From Bordetella ansorpii (GTDB lineage: Bacteria > Pseudomonadota > Gammaproteobacteria > Burkholderiales > Burkholderiaceae_B), in NCBI RefSeq assembly GCF_900078315.1, contig NZ_FKBS01000025.1, positions 583,506-647,505 on the forward strand: DNA of 64,000 nt, written 5' to 3'. Under the pieces are notes generated by a model that did not search any database, was not told the origin of the DNA, and was given only the letters and a program-made list of their open reading frames with translations. This document shows, piece by piece, positions 28,303 to 37,216 of this stretch. The position numbers were made by a program, and so were the translations under genes. Within the stretch, counting starts at the first letter, position 1, and each line of letters opens with the position of its first letter.

Positions 28303-29868
28303 TCACCACTGCCCGAAGAACACTCCCGCCCGCTTGTGCGCGTTGGTGGCCTGCGCCACGGCCTCGTCGCCGAGGGTGGTGCGGCGCTTGCGGCGCGCGG
28401 CCCAGTCCAGCAATCCCCTGCGCAGTTGCACGCGCACGGCCTCGTGTGCGGCGCTGCGGCCAAGATCCTGAAACTCGCCGGGATCGGCCTGCAGGTCGTA
28501 CAGCTGTTCGGGCTCGTCCAGCCAGTACACGTAGCGCCACCGGTCGGTGCGCACCGACCAGGCCCGCGCATTCTGCGGCGTCTTGCCCAGCAGCAGGCGC
28601 GCCTGCCGGAAGCTGTAGTCCAGCTCCGAGAACACGCAGTCCCGCCACGACGCCTCGCCGCGGCCATGCAGCAGCGTCTGCAAGGCACGGCCTTCGATAC
28701 GATGCGCGGGCACGGGCAGGTCCAGCGCCTGCAACACCGTGGGCACCACGTCGACGCTTTCCACCATGTCGTGCAGCGCCCGTCCGCGCGTGGCGTCGGC
28801 CTCGCGGCTGGGATCCATCACGATGAAGGGCACGCGCTGCACGGTGTCGTAGAACAGCTCCTTCTCGCCCAGCCAGTGATCGCCCAGGAAATCGCCGTGA
28901 TCGGCCGTGAACACGATGAGCGTGTCGTCCATGCGGCCCGCGCCTTCCATGTCGTCGAACAGGCGCCCGAGATGGTCGTCCAACTGATGGATCAGGCCCT
29001 GGTAAGCGGGGCGCACCCTGCGCACGCACTCGTCCATCGCGAAGCTCTGGCTTTCCTCGTGCTGCCGATAGGCCTGCAAGGCCGGATGCGCATGCTGCAA
29101 CTCCTGCACGTTGCGCGATACCGGCAGGCATTGCTCGGGCGTGTACATGCGGTGATAGGGGGCGGGCGCCATGTACGGCCAATGCGGCTTCACGTAGCTC
29201 AGGTGCAGCACCCAGGGCTGGTCGCCGCGCCGGCGCATGAAGTCCAGCGCCTGGTCGGTCATGTAGGCCGTCTCGGAATGCGCCTCTTGCACGCGCGACG
29301 GCAGGTGCGTGTTGCGCATGTGCCAGCCGCTGACCACCTGGCCCTGCTCGTCGATGCCGGCGATGACGTAATCGGTCCAGGGATCCGCAGAATCGTAGCC
29401 ATGGCGCCGCAGGAAGGCGGGATAGCCGCTTTCCTCGCCCGGCTCGTGATGGCCGTCGTAGCGGTCCAGTTCGACGAAGCCGCCGCGCGCCAGCAGTTCC
29501 CCCAGTTCCGAGCCGCCGTCGATCGCCAGCCGCGCCATGCCGGCCTTGTCCGGGATGACGTGGGTCTTGCCCGCCAGCGCCAGCTTGTGGCCGCCGCTGG
29601 CCAGGTATTCGCCCAGCGTCACCTCGCCCACCGACAAGGGAACGCGGTTCCAGGTCGTGCCGTGGCTGGAGGGATAGCGGCCCGTGTAGTAGCTCATGCG
29701 CGACGGCCCGCACACGCCCGAATTGACGAAGGCCCGCGTGAAGCGCACGCCGCGCGCGGCCAGCGCATCCAGGTTCGGCGTGCGCAGATAAGGATGGCCG
29801 TAACAGCCGAGATGATCGGCGCGCAGCTGGTCCGCCATGATGAAAAGCACGTTGCGTATCTTACCCAT
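28303..29868 (-). CDS. Sulfatase (formylglycine-type sulfate/phosphonate ester hydrolase)
   Basis: A 521-residue alkaline-phosphatase-superfamily sulfatase. The formylglycine motif CGPSR (C53) followed by YYTGRYPSSHG matches the CxPxR signature. Metal ligands are in NVLFIMADQLR (D13) and FTADHGDFLGDH, and KTHVIPDK is also present. There is no signal peptide, so it should act in the cytosol, like choline-sulfatase or phosphonate monoester hydrolase. The start MGKIRN at 29868 is 11 bases after the Bug receptor gene, so the two form an operon. No dedicated formylglycine-generating enzyme is nearby. Confidence 0.86.
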   Translation of the reverse strand: MGKIRNVLFIMADQLRADHLGCYGHPYLRTPNLDALAARGVRFTRAFVNSGVCGPSRMSYYTGRYPSSHGTTWNRVPLSVGEVTLGEYLASGGHKLALAGKTHVIPDKAGMARLAIDGGSELGELLARGGFVELDRYDGHHEPGEESGYPAFLRRHGYDSADPWTDYVIAGIDEQGQVVSGWHMRNTHLPSRVQEAHSETAYMTDQALDFMRRRGDQPWVLHLSYVKPHWPYMAPAPYHRMYTPEQCLPVSRNVQELQHAHPALQAYRQHEESQSFAMDECVRRVRPAYQGLIHQLDDHLGRLFDDMEGAGRMDDTLIVFTADHGDFLGDHWLGEKELFYDTVQRVPFIVMDPSREADATRGRALHDMVESVDVVPTVLQALDLPVPAHRIEGRALQTLLHGRGEASWRDCVFSELDYSFRQARLLLGKTPQNARAWSVRTDRWRYVYWLDEPEQLYDLQADPGEFQDLGRSAAHEAVRVQLRRGLLDWAARRKRRTTLGDEAVAQATNAHKRAGVFFGQW

Positions 29869-29879
29869 CGCCGGCCTCC

Positions 29880-30854
29880 TTACTGCGTGGCGGTGAAGCC
29901 GGAAGCGCGCACGGGCGGCTCCCATTGCTGCCTGTAGGCCTGCAGGCGGCGGGCGGTCTCGGCCGCGTCGGACACCACGGGCGCCAGGTTCACGGCACGG
30001 ATGGCCTGCTGCAGGGCGGGCTCGCGCATCACCGCCTCGATCTCCTTGCCCAGTCTGGCCGCCTGCTCCTTCGGCATGGCCGACGAGGCGAAGAATGCGT
30101 TCCAGCCGTCGGCGGACAGGTCGATGCCGCTTTCACGGAAGGTGGGCACGTCGGGCAGGGCCGGATCGCGTCTGTCGGCGGAGATCGCCAGAATGCGGAT
30201 CTTGCCGCCCTGGTGCTGCGGCAGCAGCGTATCCAGCGTGTCGATGGCCTGCGGCAGGATGCCGCCGATCAGTTCGGACGTCAGCGGCGCCGAACCGCGA
30301 TAACCCACCACCTCGGGCTGCTGGCCGATCTGCTGGCCGAACATCAGCGCGAAAAAGTGCGGCAGGCTGCCGGTGGCGGGCACCCCCACGGTGAATTGCT
30401 TGGGGTTCTCCTTCACCCACTTGCGCAGCGCCGCCACGTCATGGATGGGCGAACTGGCCGATACCGCCAGCGCGAAGTGATAGCTGCTGACCAGCGACAC
30501 GGGCTGGAAATCGCGCGCCGCGTCGTAGCCCGGCTGGGCATACACCAGCGGCGCCACCACCATTACCGCCGGGTTGGCCAGCATCAGCGTGCTGCGTGCG
30601 ACGTCCTCGTGCGCATTGCGCAGGTACTGCGCGGCGATGCGTCCGCCCGCCCCTGTCTTGTTCTCCACGATCACCGAGGTGCGCAGCTTGTCCTTGAGCC
30701 GGTCCGCCACCAGGCGCGCCACACGGTCGGAACTGCCGCCGGGCGGATAGCCGACCACGATGGTCAGCGGCTTGCCCGCCTCCTGCCCCACGGCGGCGGG
30801 CGCCGCGGCAAACAGCGCCCAGACCGCCAGCGCGGCCATCATCCAGGTACGCAT
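29880..30854 (-). CDS. Bug/TctC-family tripartite tricarboxylate receptor
   Basis: Periplasmic binding protein of 324 residues with a signal peptide ending AAVGQEA. Bug landmarks are LTIVVGYPPGGSSDRVARLVAD, VIVENKTGAGGRIAAQYL and the DVPTFRESGIDL segment. The start MRTWMM at 30854 was chosen because upstream residues do not look like a signal peptide. It is encoded upstream of the sulfatase and divergent from a MarR regulator, so its ligand may be a sulfate ester or a related acid. Confidence 0.88.
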   Translation of the reverse strand: MRTWMMAALAVWALFAAAPAAVGQEAGKPLTIVVGYPPGGSSDRVARLVADRLKDKLRTSVIVENKTGAGGRIAAQYLRNAHEDVARSTLMLANPAVMVVAPLVYAQPGYDAARDFQPVSLVSSYHFALAVSASSPIHDVAALRKWVKENPKQFTVGVPATGSLPHFFALMFGQQIGQQPEVVGYRGSAPLTSELIGGILPQAIDTLDTLLPQHQGGKIRILAISADRRDPALPDVPTFRESGIDLSADGWNAFFASSAMPKEQAARLGKEIEAVMREPALQQAIRAVNLAPVVSDAAETARRLQAYRQQWEPPVRASGFTATQ

Positions 30855-30981
30855 CTCATGTCTCCCTTGTCTATCGTTGTAGGAAATAGGAGAAATGAAT
30901 TTAGCAACGCGGGGATTTATTGATCTAATCCAGTATCCGGCATAAGCCCATAACCCTATAAAACGGCCGGAAGGAGGCAAC

Positions 30982-31500
30982 ATGTCCCATCCCAACGCCG
31001 CCCAGGCCACGCTGGACGACATGCTGATGTACCGCCTGTACCAGGCGTGGTTCCAGTCCAGCCCGGTCTTCGTGCGGCTGTGCGAAGGCCGCTTCGGCAT
31101 CACCCGCAGAGAATGGCGCGTGCTGGCCTGTGCGGTCGAGCACGGCCCGATGACGTCTGCCGACCTGGCCGCCACGGCCAAGCTGGACCTGGCGCGCACC
31201 TCGCGCACGCTGGGCGTGCTGTGCGAGAAAGGCTGGCTGCGGCGCGTGCAGGAGGGCGATGACCGGCGCGTGGTGCAGGTCGAGGCCACGGACGGCGGGC
31301 ACGACTGCTACGACGCGCTGATGCCGGAAGTACAGCGCCTGAACGATCTGTTGACGCAAGACCTGACGGCCGACGAAGTCGCGCAACTGCGCACGTTGCT
31401 GGCGCGCGTCGAGCAACGCGGCCTGGCGATGTCGCAGCAGAACCTGGTATCCGAGAAGGCAAGCCGGCGCAGCGGCGGCACGCGGCGCGTGCGCGCCTGA
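30982..31500 (+). CDS. MarR-family transcriptional regulator
   Basis: A 172-residue MarR regulator. The winged helix region reads FGITRREWRVLACAVEHGPMTSADLAATAKLDLARTSRTLGVLCEKGWLRRV, followed by the wing EGDDRRVVQVEAT. The ATG at 30982 has an AAGGAGG ribosome site. It is divergent from the Bug-sulfatase operon, its probable target. The C-terminal tail is basic and likely disordered. Confidence 0.87.
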   Translation: MSHPNAAQATLDDMLMYRLYQAWFQSSPVFVRLCEGRFGITRREWRVLACAVEHGPMTSADLAATAKLDLARTSRTLGVLCEKGWLRRVQEGDDRRVVQVEATDGGHDCYDALMPEVQRLNDLLTQDLTADEVAQLRTLLARVEQRGLAMSQQNLVSEKASRRSGGTRRVRA

Positions 31501-31530
31501 ACCGCCGCCGTGGCGCGGCAAGCGCCGCGC

Positions 31531-32523
31531 TCAACCCAGTGTGATCTTCGCGTCCGCGATCAACCCCGCCCACTTCTTCTGCTCGGCCGCCAGGTACTGC
31601 CGCGCATGCTCGGCGCTGCCGCCCATCGGCTGGCTGCCTTCGCTGGCCAGATACTTCCTGGTAGCCGGATTGGCCAGCACCTTTTCCATCACGCCGTTCA
31701 GCTTCTCGACCACGCCCTGGGGCGTATTGGCCGGCGCCACCAGCACCTTCCAGTCCAGCGCCTCGAAGCCGGGAAAACCGGATTCGGCCACGGTCGGCAC
31801 GTCGGGCAGGATCGTCAGACGCTCGCCCGACGTCACCGCCAACGCGCGCAGCACCTTGCCGCGCACCATCTCCTGGACGGCGGGCGCCGTCGAGAACATA
31901 TAGTCGGTGTTGCTGCCCAGCAGATCGTTCAGCGCCGGGGCCGCGCCCTTGTAAGGCACGTTCAGCACCTTGAACTTCGCGTCGTAGGCCAGCAGCTCGC
32001 CGGCCAGGTGGCCGACGGTGCCGGTGCCCGCCAGCGCCTGCTTGACCTCGCCCGGCCTGGCCTGCGCGGCCTTGACCACGTCCTGCACGGACTGCCAGGG
32101 CGAATTCGCCCGCACCACCAGGATCACGGGCAGCGACGCCACCAGCGCCACCGGCGTGAAATCCTTGGCCGCGTCGAACGGCATGTTGGGCAACAGCGCC
32201 GGGTTGATCGCCAGGTTGGCCGTCTGGCCCATGCCCAGCATGTAGCCATCGGGCTGCGAACGCGCCACCTGGTCCAGCCCGATGTTGCCGCCCGCGCCGG
32301 GACGGTTCTCGACCACCACGCTCCACCCCGCCTCGGCGGCGATCTTCTCGGCGGTCATGCGCGCCATCGCATCGGTGCCGCCGCCCGGCGTGTAGGGCAC
32401 GACCAGCCGGATCGGGCGCTTGCCCGGAAACTCGGACTGCTGGGCGAACGCCTGGGTCCAGGCGGGCAAGGCGCCCGACGCCAGCGCGGCGCCCAGCAAT
32501 TGCCGGCGAGTAAGGGAAATCAT
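31531..32523 (-). CDS. Bug/TctC-family tripartite tricarboxylate receptor
   Basis: Periplasmic binding protein of 330 residues. The N-terminus MISLTRRQLLGAALASGALPAWTQAFAQ has a twin-arginine-like RRQLL start, so export may be through Tat rather than Sec. Bug hallmarks follow: IRLVVPYTPGGGTDAMARM, VVVENRPGAGGNIGLDQV and DVPTVAESGFPGFEAL. Its start codon overlaps the stop of the CoA-transferase gene (ATGA). It is the last gene of the lyase/CoA-transferase/Bug operon. Confidence 0.88.
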   Translation of the reverse strand: MISLTRRQLLGAALASGALPAWTQAFAQQSEFPGKRPIRLVVPYTPGGGTDAMARMTAEKIAAEAGWSVVVENRPGAGGNIGLDQVARSQPDGYMLGMGQTANLAINPALLPNMPFDAAKDFTPVALVASLPVILVVRANSPWQSVQDVVKAAQARPGEVKQALAGTGTVGHLAGELLAYDAKFKVLNVPYKGAAPALNDLLGSNTDYMFSTAPAVQEMVRGKVLRALAVTSGERLTILPDVPTVAESGFPGFEALDWKVLVAPANTPQGVVEKLNGVMEKVLANPATRKYLASEGSQPMGGSAEHARQYLAAEQKKWAGLIADAKITLG

Positions 32524-33719
32524 GATGTGCTGTCTCCTTGTGTGATTTGTCTTGCCTTCATGGATTCGATGTCCGCGTCGGCATAGCCCGCCTGCCGCAA
32601 CAGCGCCTCGGTGTGTTCGCCGATGCGCGGCGGCTGCAGGCGGACGGGGGGCTGGGCGCCGCCCAGCGTGAAAGGCGCCAACGGCACGCGCGAGGTGCTG
32701 CCGTCGTTCATGCGTATCGGCGCCAGGCCGCCGGTGGCGGCCAGATGGGGATCGTCGAACAGCTGTTCGGGACGCGTGATGGGCGCGAAGGGCAGGCCCT
32801 CGGCCTCGAACACCTGCGCCAGCTCGGCCGCGCTGCGCTGCGCCAGCCGGCTGCGCAGTTCGGGCATCATCCATTCACGCGCCTGCACGCGGTCGTTGTT
32901 GGTGGCCAGGCGCGGGTCGGCCAGCAGGTCGTCCATGCCGAAGGCGCGGCAGAATATCTTCCACTGCTTGTCGCTGACCACCGCCAGGAAGATCTGCTGC
33001 CCGTCCTTCACGGTAAATACGTCGTACACCGCCCAGGCGGCCACGCGGCTGGGCATGGGCGCGGGCGCACGGCCCGTGGCGGCGTACTGCAGCATGTGCT
33101 GGCCCATCAGGAACACGTTGTTCTCGAACAGCGAGGCCTCGACGTGCGTGCCCAGGCCCGTCTTCTCACGCTGCGCCAGAGCGGCCATCACGCCGATGGC
33201 GCCGAACATGCCGCCCATGATGTCGTTGACGCTGGTGCCCGCGCGCACGGGATCACCCGGCCGGCCCGTCATGTACGCCAGCCCGCCCATCATCTGCACG
33301 ACTTCGTCCAGTGCCGTGCGGTTGTCGTAGGGGCCGGCCAGGAAGCCCTTGTGGCTGACGTAGATCAGCCGTGGATTGCGGGCCGCAAGCGTCTCGTAGC
33401 CCAGGCCCAGCTTGTCCATCACGCCGCTCTTGAAGTTCTCGCTGACGATGTCGGCCGTGTCGATCAGGCGCAGCGCGGCTTGCACGCCTTCGGGCTGCTT
33501 CAGGTCCAGCACCACGCTTTTCTTGTTGCGGTTGAACATGGGGAAGAAGCCGGAGCCCGAGCCCAGCAGCCGGCGCGTGCTGTCGCCGCCCACCGGCTCG
33601 ATCTTGATGACCTCGGCGCCCAGGTCGCCCAGCAGCATGCCGCAGGTCGGCCCCATGACCATGTGGGTGAATTCGATGACGCGGATGCCCTCGTAGGGCA
33701 AGGGGTTTGCAGCGGACAT
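32520..33719 (-). CDS. CaiB/BaiF family III CoA-transferase
   Basis: Family III CoA-transferase of 399 residues that moves CoA between acids through an aspartyl-CoA intermediate. It starts NPLPYEGIRVIEFTHMVMGPTCGMLLGDLGAEVIKIEP, the family signature, and has LIYVSHKGF and QMMGGLAYMTGRPGDPVRAGTSVNDIM. An alternative start at 33737 would add six residues. It is co-transcribed with the HMG-CoA lyase-like gene upstream and overlaps the Bug gene downstream. It probably activates the hydroxy acid that the lyase then cleaves. Confidence 0.88.
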   Translation of the reverse strand: MSAANPLPYEGIRVIEFTHMVMGPTCGMLLGDLGAEVIKIEPVGGDSTRRLLGSGSGFFPMFNRNKKSVVLDLKQPEGVQAALRLIDTADIVSENFKSGVMDKLGLGYETLAARNPRLIYVSHKGFLAGPYDNRTALDEVVQMMGGLAYMTGRPGDPVRAGTSVNDIMGGMFGAIGVMAALAQREKTGLGTHVEASLFENNVFLMGQHMLQYAATGRAPAPMPSRVAAWAVYDVFTVKDGQQIFLAVVSDKQWKIFCRAFGMDDLLADPRLATNNDRVQAREWMMPELRSRLAQRSAAELAQVFEAEGLPFAPITRPEQLFDDPHLAATGGLAPIRMNDGSTSRVPLAPFTLGGAQPPVRLQPPRIGEHTEALLRQAGYADADIESMKARQITQGDSTS

Positions 33720-33844
33720 GGGCTTCTTTGGAAACATGGTGGAACAACGCGCGGCGGGGTGAGCGCGCACGCGGTGGGGGAACCCGCGCGGCAGCGCGAG
33801 TTCGGAAGACACGCCATCAACGGCGCCCGTGCAGTGCGGCCTGT

Positions 33845-34792
33845 TCAAACCAACTGCGCGAAGCCCTTGGGCAATCCGGCGTCCGGCGTCATGCCGTAGA
33901 GCGGCTCGCCCGGCAGCCCGGCCGCCAGCGGCACGCGCGCGGCCACGATCCGGTCCAGGTCGATGCCGGTGCGCACACCCATGGCCTCGAACATGAACAC
34001 CAGGTCTTCCGTGACCACGTTGCCCGAGGCGCCCGGCGCATAGGGACAGCCGCCCAGCCCGCCCAGCGAGCTGTCGAACGTGCGCACGCCCTCGTCCCAC
34101 GCCGCCAGGCAGTTGGCCAGTCCCAGGCCGCGCGTGTTGTGCATGTGCGCGGCGCCGGCATGCGTGCCGATCTCTTGCCGCAGGCGGCGGAACAGGCGGC
34201 GCACCTGAGCAGGATTCGCATAGCCCACGGTGTCGGACAGGCCGGACTCGTCCGCCCCCGCCGCGATGCAGGCAGCGGCCAGGCGGATGACGTCGTCCTC
34301 GTCCACCTCGCCTTGCAGCGTGCAGCCGAAGGCGGTGGAGATGCCGGCTTCCAGCTTCACGCCCGGCGCGATCTCGTCGCGCAGGCGGGCAATGGCGCGC
34401 ACCTCGTCGACCATTTCCATGGGCGTCTTGCGCACGTTGGCCAGGCTGTGGGCGTGGCTGGCCGATACCGGCATGGTCAGCTTGTGCACGCCCGCGCGCA
34501 ACGCGTTCTCGGCGCCGCGTCGATTGGGCACCAGCGCCATCACGGTGAGGCCAGGATGGCGCAACGCGTGCTGCACGACTTCGGCGGCGTCGGCCATCTG
34601 CGGCAGCAGCTTGGGCGGCACGAAGGATGCCACTTCGATCTCGCGCACGCCGGCGGCGACCAGGGCGTCGATCCAGCGGGCCTTGGCCTCGGTGGGCATG
34701 GTGGCGCCCACGGACTGCAGGCCGTCGCGCGGGCCGACCTCGCTGATGAGGACGTCTGGGGTGTTGTGGTCCAAGGGAATGTCTCGCTCCAT
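33845..34792 (-). CDS. Hydroxymethylglutaryl-CoA lyase-family protein
   Basis: A 315-residue HMGL-like TIM-barrel lyase. It has the DRE-TIM motif VLISEVGPRDGLQS near 14-27, the AHMHNTRGLGLAN metal-binding His pair, and the GGLGGCPYAPGASGNVVTEDL segment with the conserved cysteine. Such enzymes split 3-hydroxy-3-methylglutaryl-CoA or related citramalyl-type CoA esters by retro-aldol cleavage. A palindrome sits 8 bases upstream of its start, and a divergent IclR gene lies beyond it. The pairing with a CoA-transferase instead of the leucine genes suggests a substrate other than HMG-CoA from leucine. Confidence 0.87.
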   Translation of the reverse strand: MERDIPLDHNTPDVLISEVGPRDGLQSVGATMPTEAKARWIDALVAAGVREIEVASFVPPKLLPQMADAAEVVQHALRHPGLTVMALVPNRRGAENALRAGVHKLTMPVSASHAHSLANVRKTPMEMVDEVRAIARLRDEIAPGVKLEAGISTAFGCTLQGEVDEDDVIRLAAACIAAGADESGLSDTVGYANPAQVRRLFRRLRQEIGTHAGAAHMHNTRGLGLANCLAAWDEGVRTFDSSLGGLGGCPYAPGASGNVVTEDLVFMFEAMGVRTGIDLDRIVAARVPLAAGLPGEPLYGMTPDAGLPKGFAQLV

Positions 34793-34799
34793 TCTTGTA

Positions 34800-34818
34800 A
34801 ATTCTATTAGACAGAATT
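34800..34818. promoter_or_regulatory. Candidate IclR operator of the lyase operon
   Basis: AATTCT-N7-AGAATT is an inverted repeat in an AT-rich patch just upstream of the lyase start. The divergent IclR gene begins 285 bases further on and is the likely regulator. Confidence 0.5.
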
Positions 34819-35102
34819 ATATTCTTTCTTATGAAACACATTCTGCGCCTGATGCGTCGGTGGTGTCAATCCGGGCAATCGGGCAAGTGCGCCCGGTGAA
34901 GACGGCGCGCGGTCCGCACGGCCATGCGCTGGCGTGAACGAAAAGGCACGTCGTGGCCACGGCAACGTGACGGCGCACCCGGACAGCGCCTGCAGGCGGC
35001 CTCACGCCTGCTCCAAGGCCATCCCGTCCCATCGACGCATAAAATCCAAAGCCCGCTGAGTCCTGGCCCGATCCCCGCCGCCGCCCTCTTCCAAGGAATG
35101 CC
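34819..35102. other. Intergenic region upstream of IclR
   Basis: About 285 bases between the lyase operator and the IclR gene. The left end is AT-rich and promoter-like (ATATTCTTTCTTATGAAACA). The rest is GC-rich, with no credible ORF, RNA gene or repeat that I could see. Confidence 0.5.
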
Positions 35103-35831
35103 ATGCCGAAGAAAGCCTCCACCGAATCCGTCGCCGACGCGGCCGCCGCGCCTGGCGGCGTGGCGGCGGTCGATCGCGCGCTGAGCCTGGTCGCCGCGTT
35201 CCGGCCGGGCGATGCGGCATTGGGCTTGGCCGACCTGGCCGAGCGCACGCGCCTGTACAAAAGCACCGTGCTGCGCCTGCTGGCCTCGCTGGAACACGCG
35301 CGCTGGATACAGCGGCTGGACGATGGCCGCTACGCATTGGGGCCGGAGATCGCGCGCATGCACGCGCGGTACGCGTCCGCGTTCTCGCTGGAACACGTCG
35401 TGGTGCCGGTGCTGCGCGACCTGGTGGCCGCCACCGGCGAAAGCGCCGCCTATCACGTGCGCCAGGGCGACGCGCGGCTATGCCTGTACCGGGTGGACTC
35501 GCCCAGCCCCATCCGCGACTTCATCAAGGCGGGCGACCTGCTGCCATTGAACCGGGGCACCGGCGGGCGCGTGCTGACGGCCTACGACCCCGTGCTGGGC
35601 CAGGCCGAGGGACCGGATCGTGAGTTATATGCGCGCATCCGCGCGGACGGCTATTTCGCCGCCGTGGGCGACCGCCTGGCCGAAGTCGCGGGCATCACCG
35701 TGCCGGTGCTGCGCGACGACGGCACGATCTGCGCCGCCGTCACGCTGACGGCGCCAGCGCATCGCTACAAGGCGGAAAACCTGAAGGCCGTGCAGGCGGC
35801 GGCGGCCAGTTTGCGGGGGCTGGTGGGGTAA
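35103..35831 (+). CDS. IclR-family transcriptional regulator
   Basis: A 242-residue IclR regulator. The winged helix region reads VDRALSLVAAFRPGDAALGLADLAERTRLYKSTVLRLLASLEHARWIQRL, and the effector domain contains FSLEHVVVPVLRDLVAATGESAAYHVRQGDARLCLYRVDSP. It starts two bases after a GGAATGCC stretch. It is divergent from the HMGL-like/CaiB/Bug operon and is presumably its regulator. Confidence 0.87.
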   Translation: MPKKASTESVADAAAAPGGVAAVDRALSLVAAFRPGDAALGLADLAERTRLYKSTVLRLLASLEHARWIQRLDDGRYALGPEIARMHARYASAFSLEHVVVPVLRDLVAATGESAAYHVRQGDARLCLYRVDSPSPIRDFIKAGDLLPLNRGTGGRVLTAYDPVLGQAEGPDRELYARIRADGYFAAVGDRLAEVAGITVPVLRDDGTICAAVTLTAPAHRYKAENLKAVQAAAASLRGLVG

Positions 35832-35848
35832 CTCCGCCAGCGCTTGCG

Positions 35849-36135
35849 TCAGTGAACGCCGATGGACGATACCAACGGCGTCACGGGCGGCTGCTCGTGC
35901 TGCAGCGCCTGCCATGGATCGTAGTTGGCTTGCATGGCGATCCAGGCCTGGGCGGTACTGGCTCCGGCCAGTTCCAGACGAACTGCCAGATCGGGACTGA
36001 TCCCGCCTTGCCGTTCAAGACACGCGACAACACGACGCGGGAGATGACCAGCCGTTGCGCCGCCTCGGTTACGGACAGGCCTAGGGGAGCCAGAACATCT
36101 TCCTGGAGCACTTCGCCGGGATGCGGGGGGGTCAT
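35849..36135 (-). pseudogene. higA: HigA-type antitoxin, frameshifted
   Basis: The beginning reads MTPPHPGEVLQEDVLAPLGLSVTEAAQRL...LNGKAG, a clear HigA/VapI helix-turn-helix antitoxin. After GKAG the family sequence (ISPDLAVRLELAGAS...WIAMQANYDPWQAL) continues in another frame, so one base is missing near 36001-36004. The two halves together would make an antitoxin of about 95 residues. As written, translation gives an 84-residue protein with a non-family tail. No HigB toxin gene was found in the 108 bases upstream. It could also be a sequencing error. Confidence 0.75.
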
Positions 36136-36243
36136 GCAACATGGCAGGCGCTCCAGCTATGAATGCCAAGAATCAGCTCGGCCTCAAATGCTACAAACAA
36201 AGGCGGGCCCAGGCTGGCAAGCACCAGAAAACCCAGACCAGTC

Positions 36244-36804
36244 CTACGTCCCTTCCCACGTCGGCCCCGGCACCTGGATATCGAACATATCCAGCACCCG
36301 CGCCACGGTGTGGTCGACCATCTCTTCGATCGACGTCGGGCGGTGATAGAACGCCGGCAGCGGCGGGAAGATGATGCCGCCCATCTCGGTGACGGCCGTC
36401 ATGTTGCGCAGGTGCGCCAGATTGAACGGCGTCTCGCGCACCATCATCACCAGCCGGCGCCGCTCTTTGAGCGTGACGTCGGCGGCGCGGGTGATGAGGT
36501 TGTCGGACAGGCCATGCGCCACGGCCGCCAGCGTGCGCATCGAGCACGGCACGATGACCATGCCGGCCGTCTGGAACGCGCCGCTGGCCAGCGTGGCGCC
36601 CACGGCGCGCACGTTGTGCACGTGATCGGCCAGCGCCTGGACCTCGTTGCGGCCGATGTCGAGCTCATGCTGGATATTCAGCACGCCCGAGGCCGAGATG
36701 ACCAGGTGCGATTCCACGTCGGGCACATCCTGCAGGACCTGCAGCATGCGTACCGCGTACAGAGAGCCGGTGGCCCCCGTGATGCCGACAACCAGCCGCC
36801 GCAT
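36244..36804 (-). CDS. ubiX: Flavin prenyltransferase
   Basis: UbiX attaches dimethylallyl phosphate to FMN, making the prenylated FMN cofactor used by UbiD-type decarboxylases, in ubiquinone synthesis and aromatic acid metabolism. The 186-residue protein has VVGITGATGSLYAVRML near the N-terminus, the VIVPCSMRTLAAVAHGLSDNLI active segment, ADVTLKERRRLVMMVRETP and MGGIIFPPLPAFYHRP. No UbiD gene is adjacent. It lies 6 bases after grxD in the hemA operon. Confidence 0.94.
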   Translation of the reverse strand: MRRLVVGITGATGSLYAVRMLQVLQDVPDVESHLVISASGVLNIQHELDIGRNEVQALADHVHNVRAVGATLASGAFQTAGMVIVPCSMRTLAAVAHGLSDNLITRAADVTLKERRRLVMMVRETPFNLAHLRNMTAVTEMGGIIFPPLPAFYHRPTSIEEMVDHTVARVLDMFDIQVPGPTWEGT

Positions 36805-36810
36805 CGGACG

Positions 36811-37137
36811 TCAGGCCGTTGCGCCGGACGCGTCCAGCAACTGCTTCAGTTCGCCGTTCTCGTTCATCTCGTTCATGATGTCCGAACCGCCGATGAATTC
36901 GCCGCTGACGTACAACTGCGGAATGGTGGGCCAGTTCGAGAAGTCCTTGATGCCCTGGCGCACTTCGCCGTCTTCCAGCACGTTGACGGTGACCAGCTTC
37001 TTCACGCCACAGCCCTTCAGGATCTGGATCGCCTTGCCGGAAAAGCCGCATTGCGGAAACTGGGCCGTGCCCTTCATGAACAGCACCACGGGATGCTGGG
37101 TCACGGTTTCACGGATGAATTCTTGCACGTCGCTCAT
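36811..37137 (-). CDS. grxD: Monothiol glutaredoxin
   Basis: Grx4-type CGFS glutaredoxin of 108 residues, which binds and transfers 2Fe-2S clusters with glutathione. The CGFS motif is at 30-33 (FPQCGFSGK), preceded by the family HPVVLFMKGT, and later IPQLYVSGEFIGGSDIM. It is transcribed with prmC and ubiX. Confidence 0.95.
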   Translation of the reverse strand: MSDVQEFIRETVTQHPVVLFMKGTAQFPQCGFSGKAIQILKGCGVKKLVTVNVLEDGEVRQGIKDFSNWPTIPQLYVSGEFIGGSDIMNEMNENGELKQLLDASGATA

Positions 37138-37216
37138 GGTGGTCTCGCAGAGGGAATGGGGTTCCGGATGGAATCAGGCCATCAACCTATATGGGGATGG
37201 TCCGGCAATACGTCAA

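Noticed and set aside
36136-36243. Possible HigB remnant upstream of the broken higA
   Set aside because: Reading the minus strand gave no toxin-like sequence; too short to support a gene.
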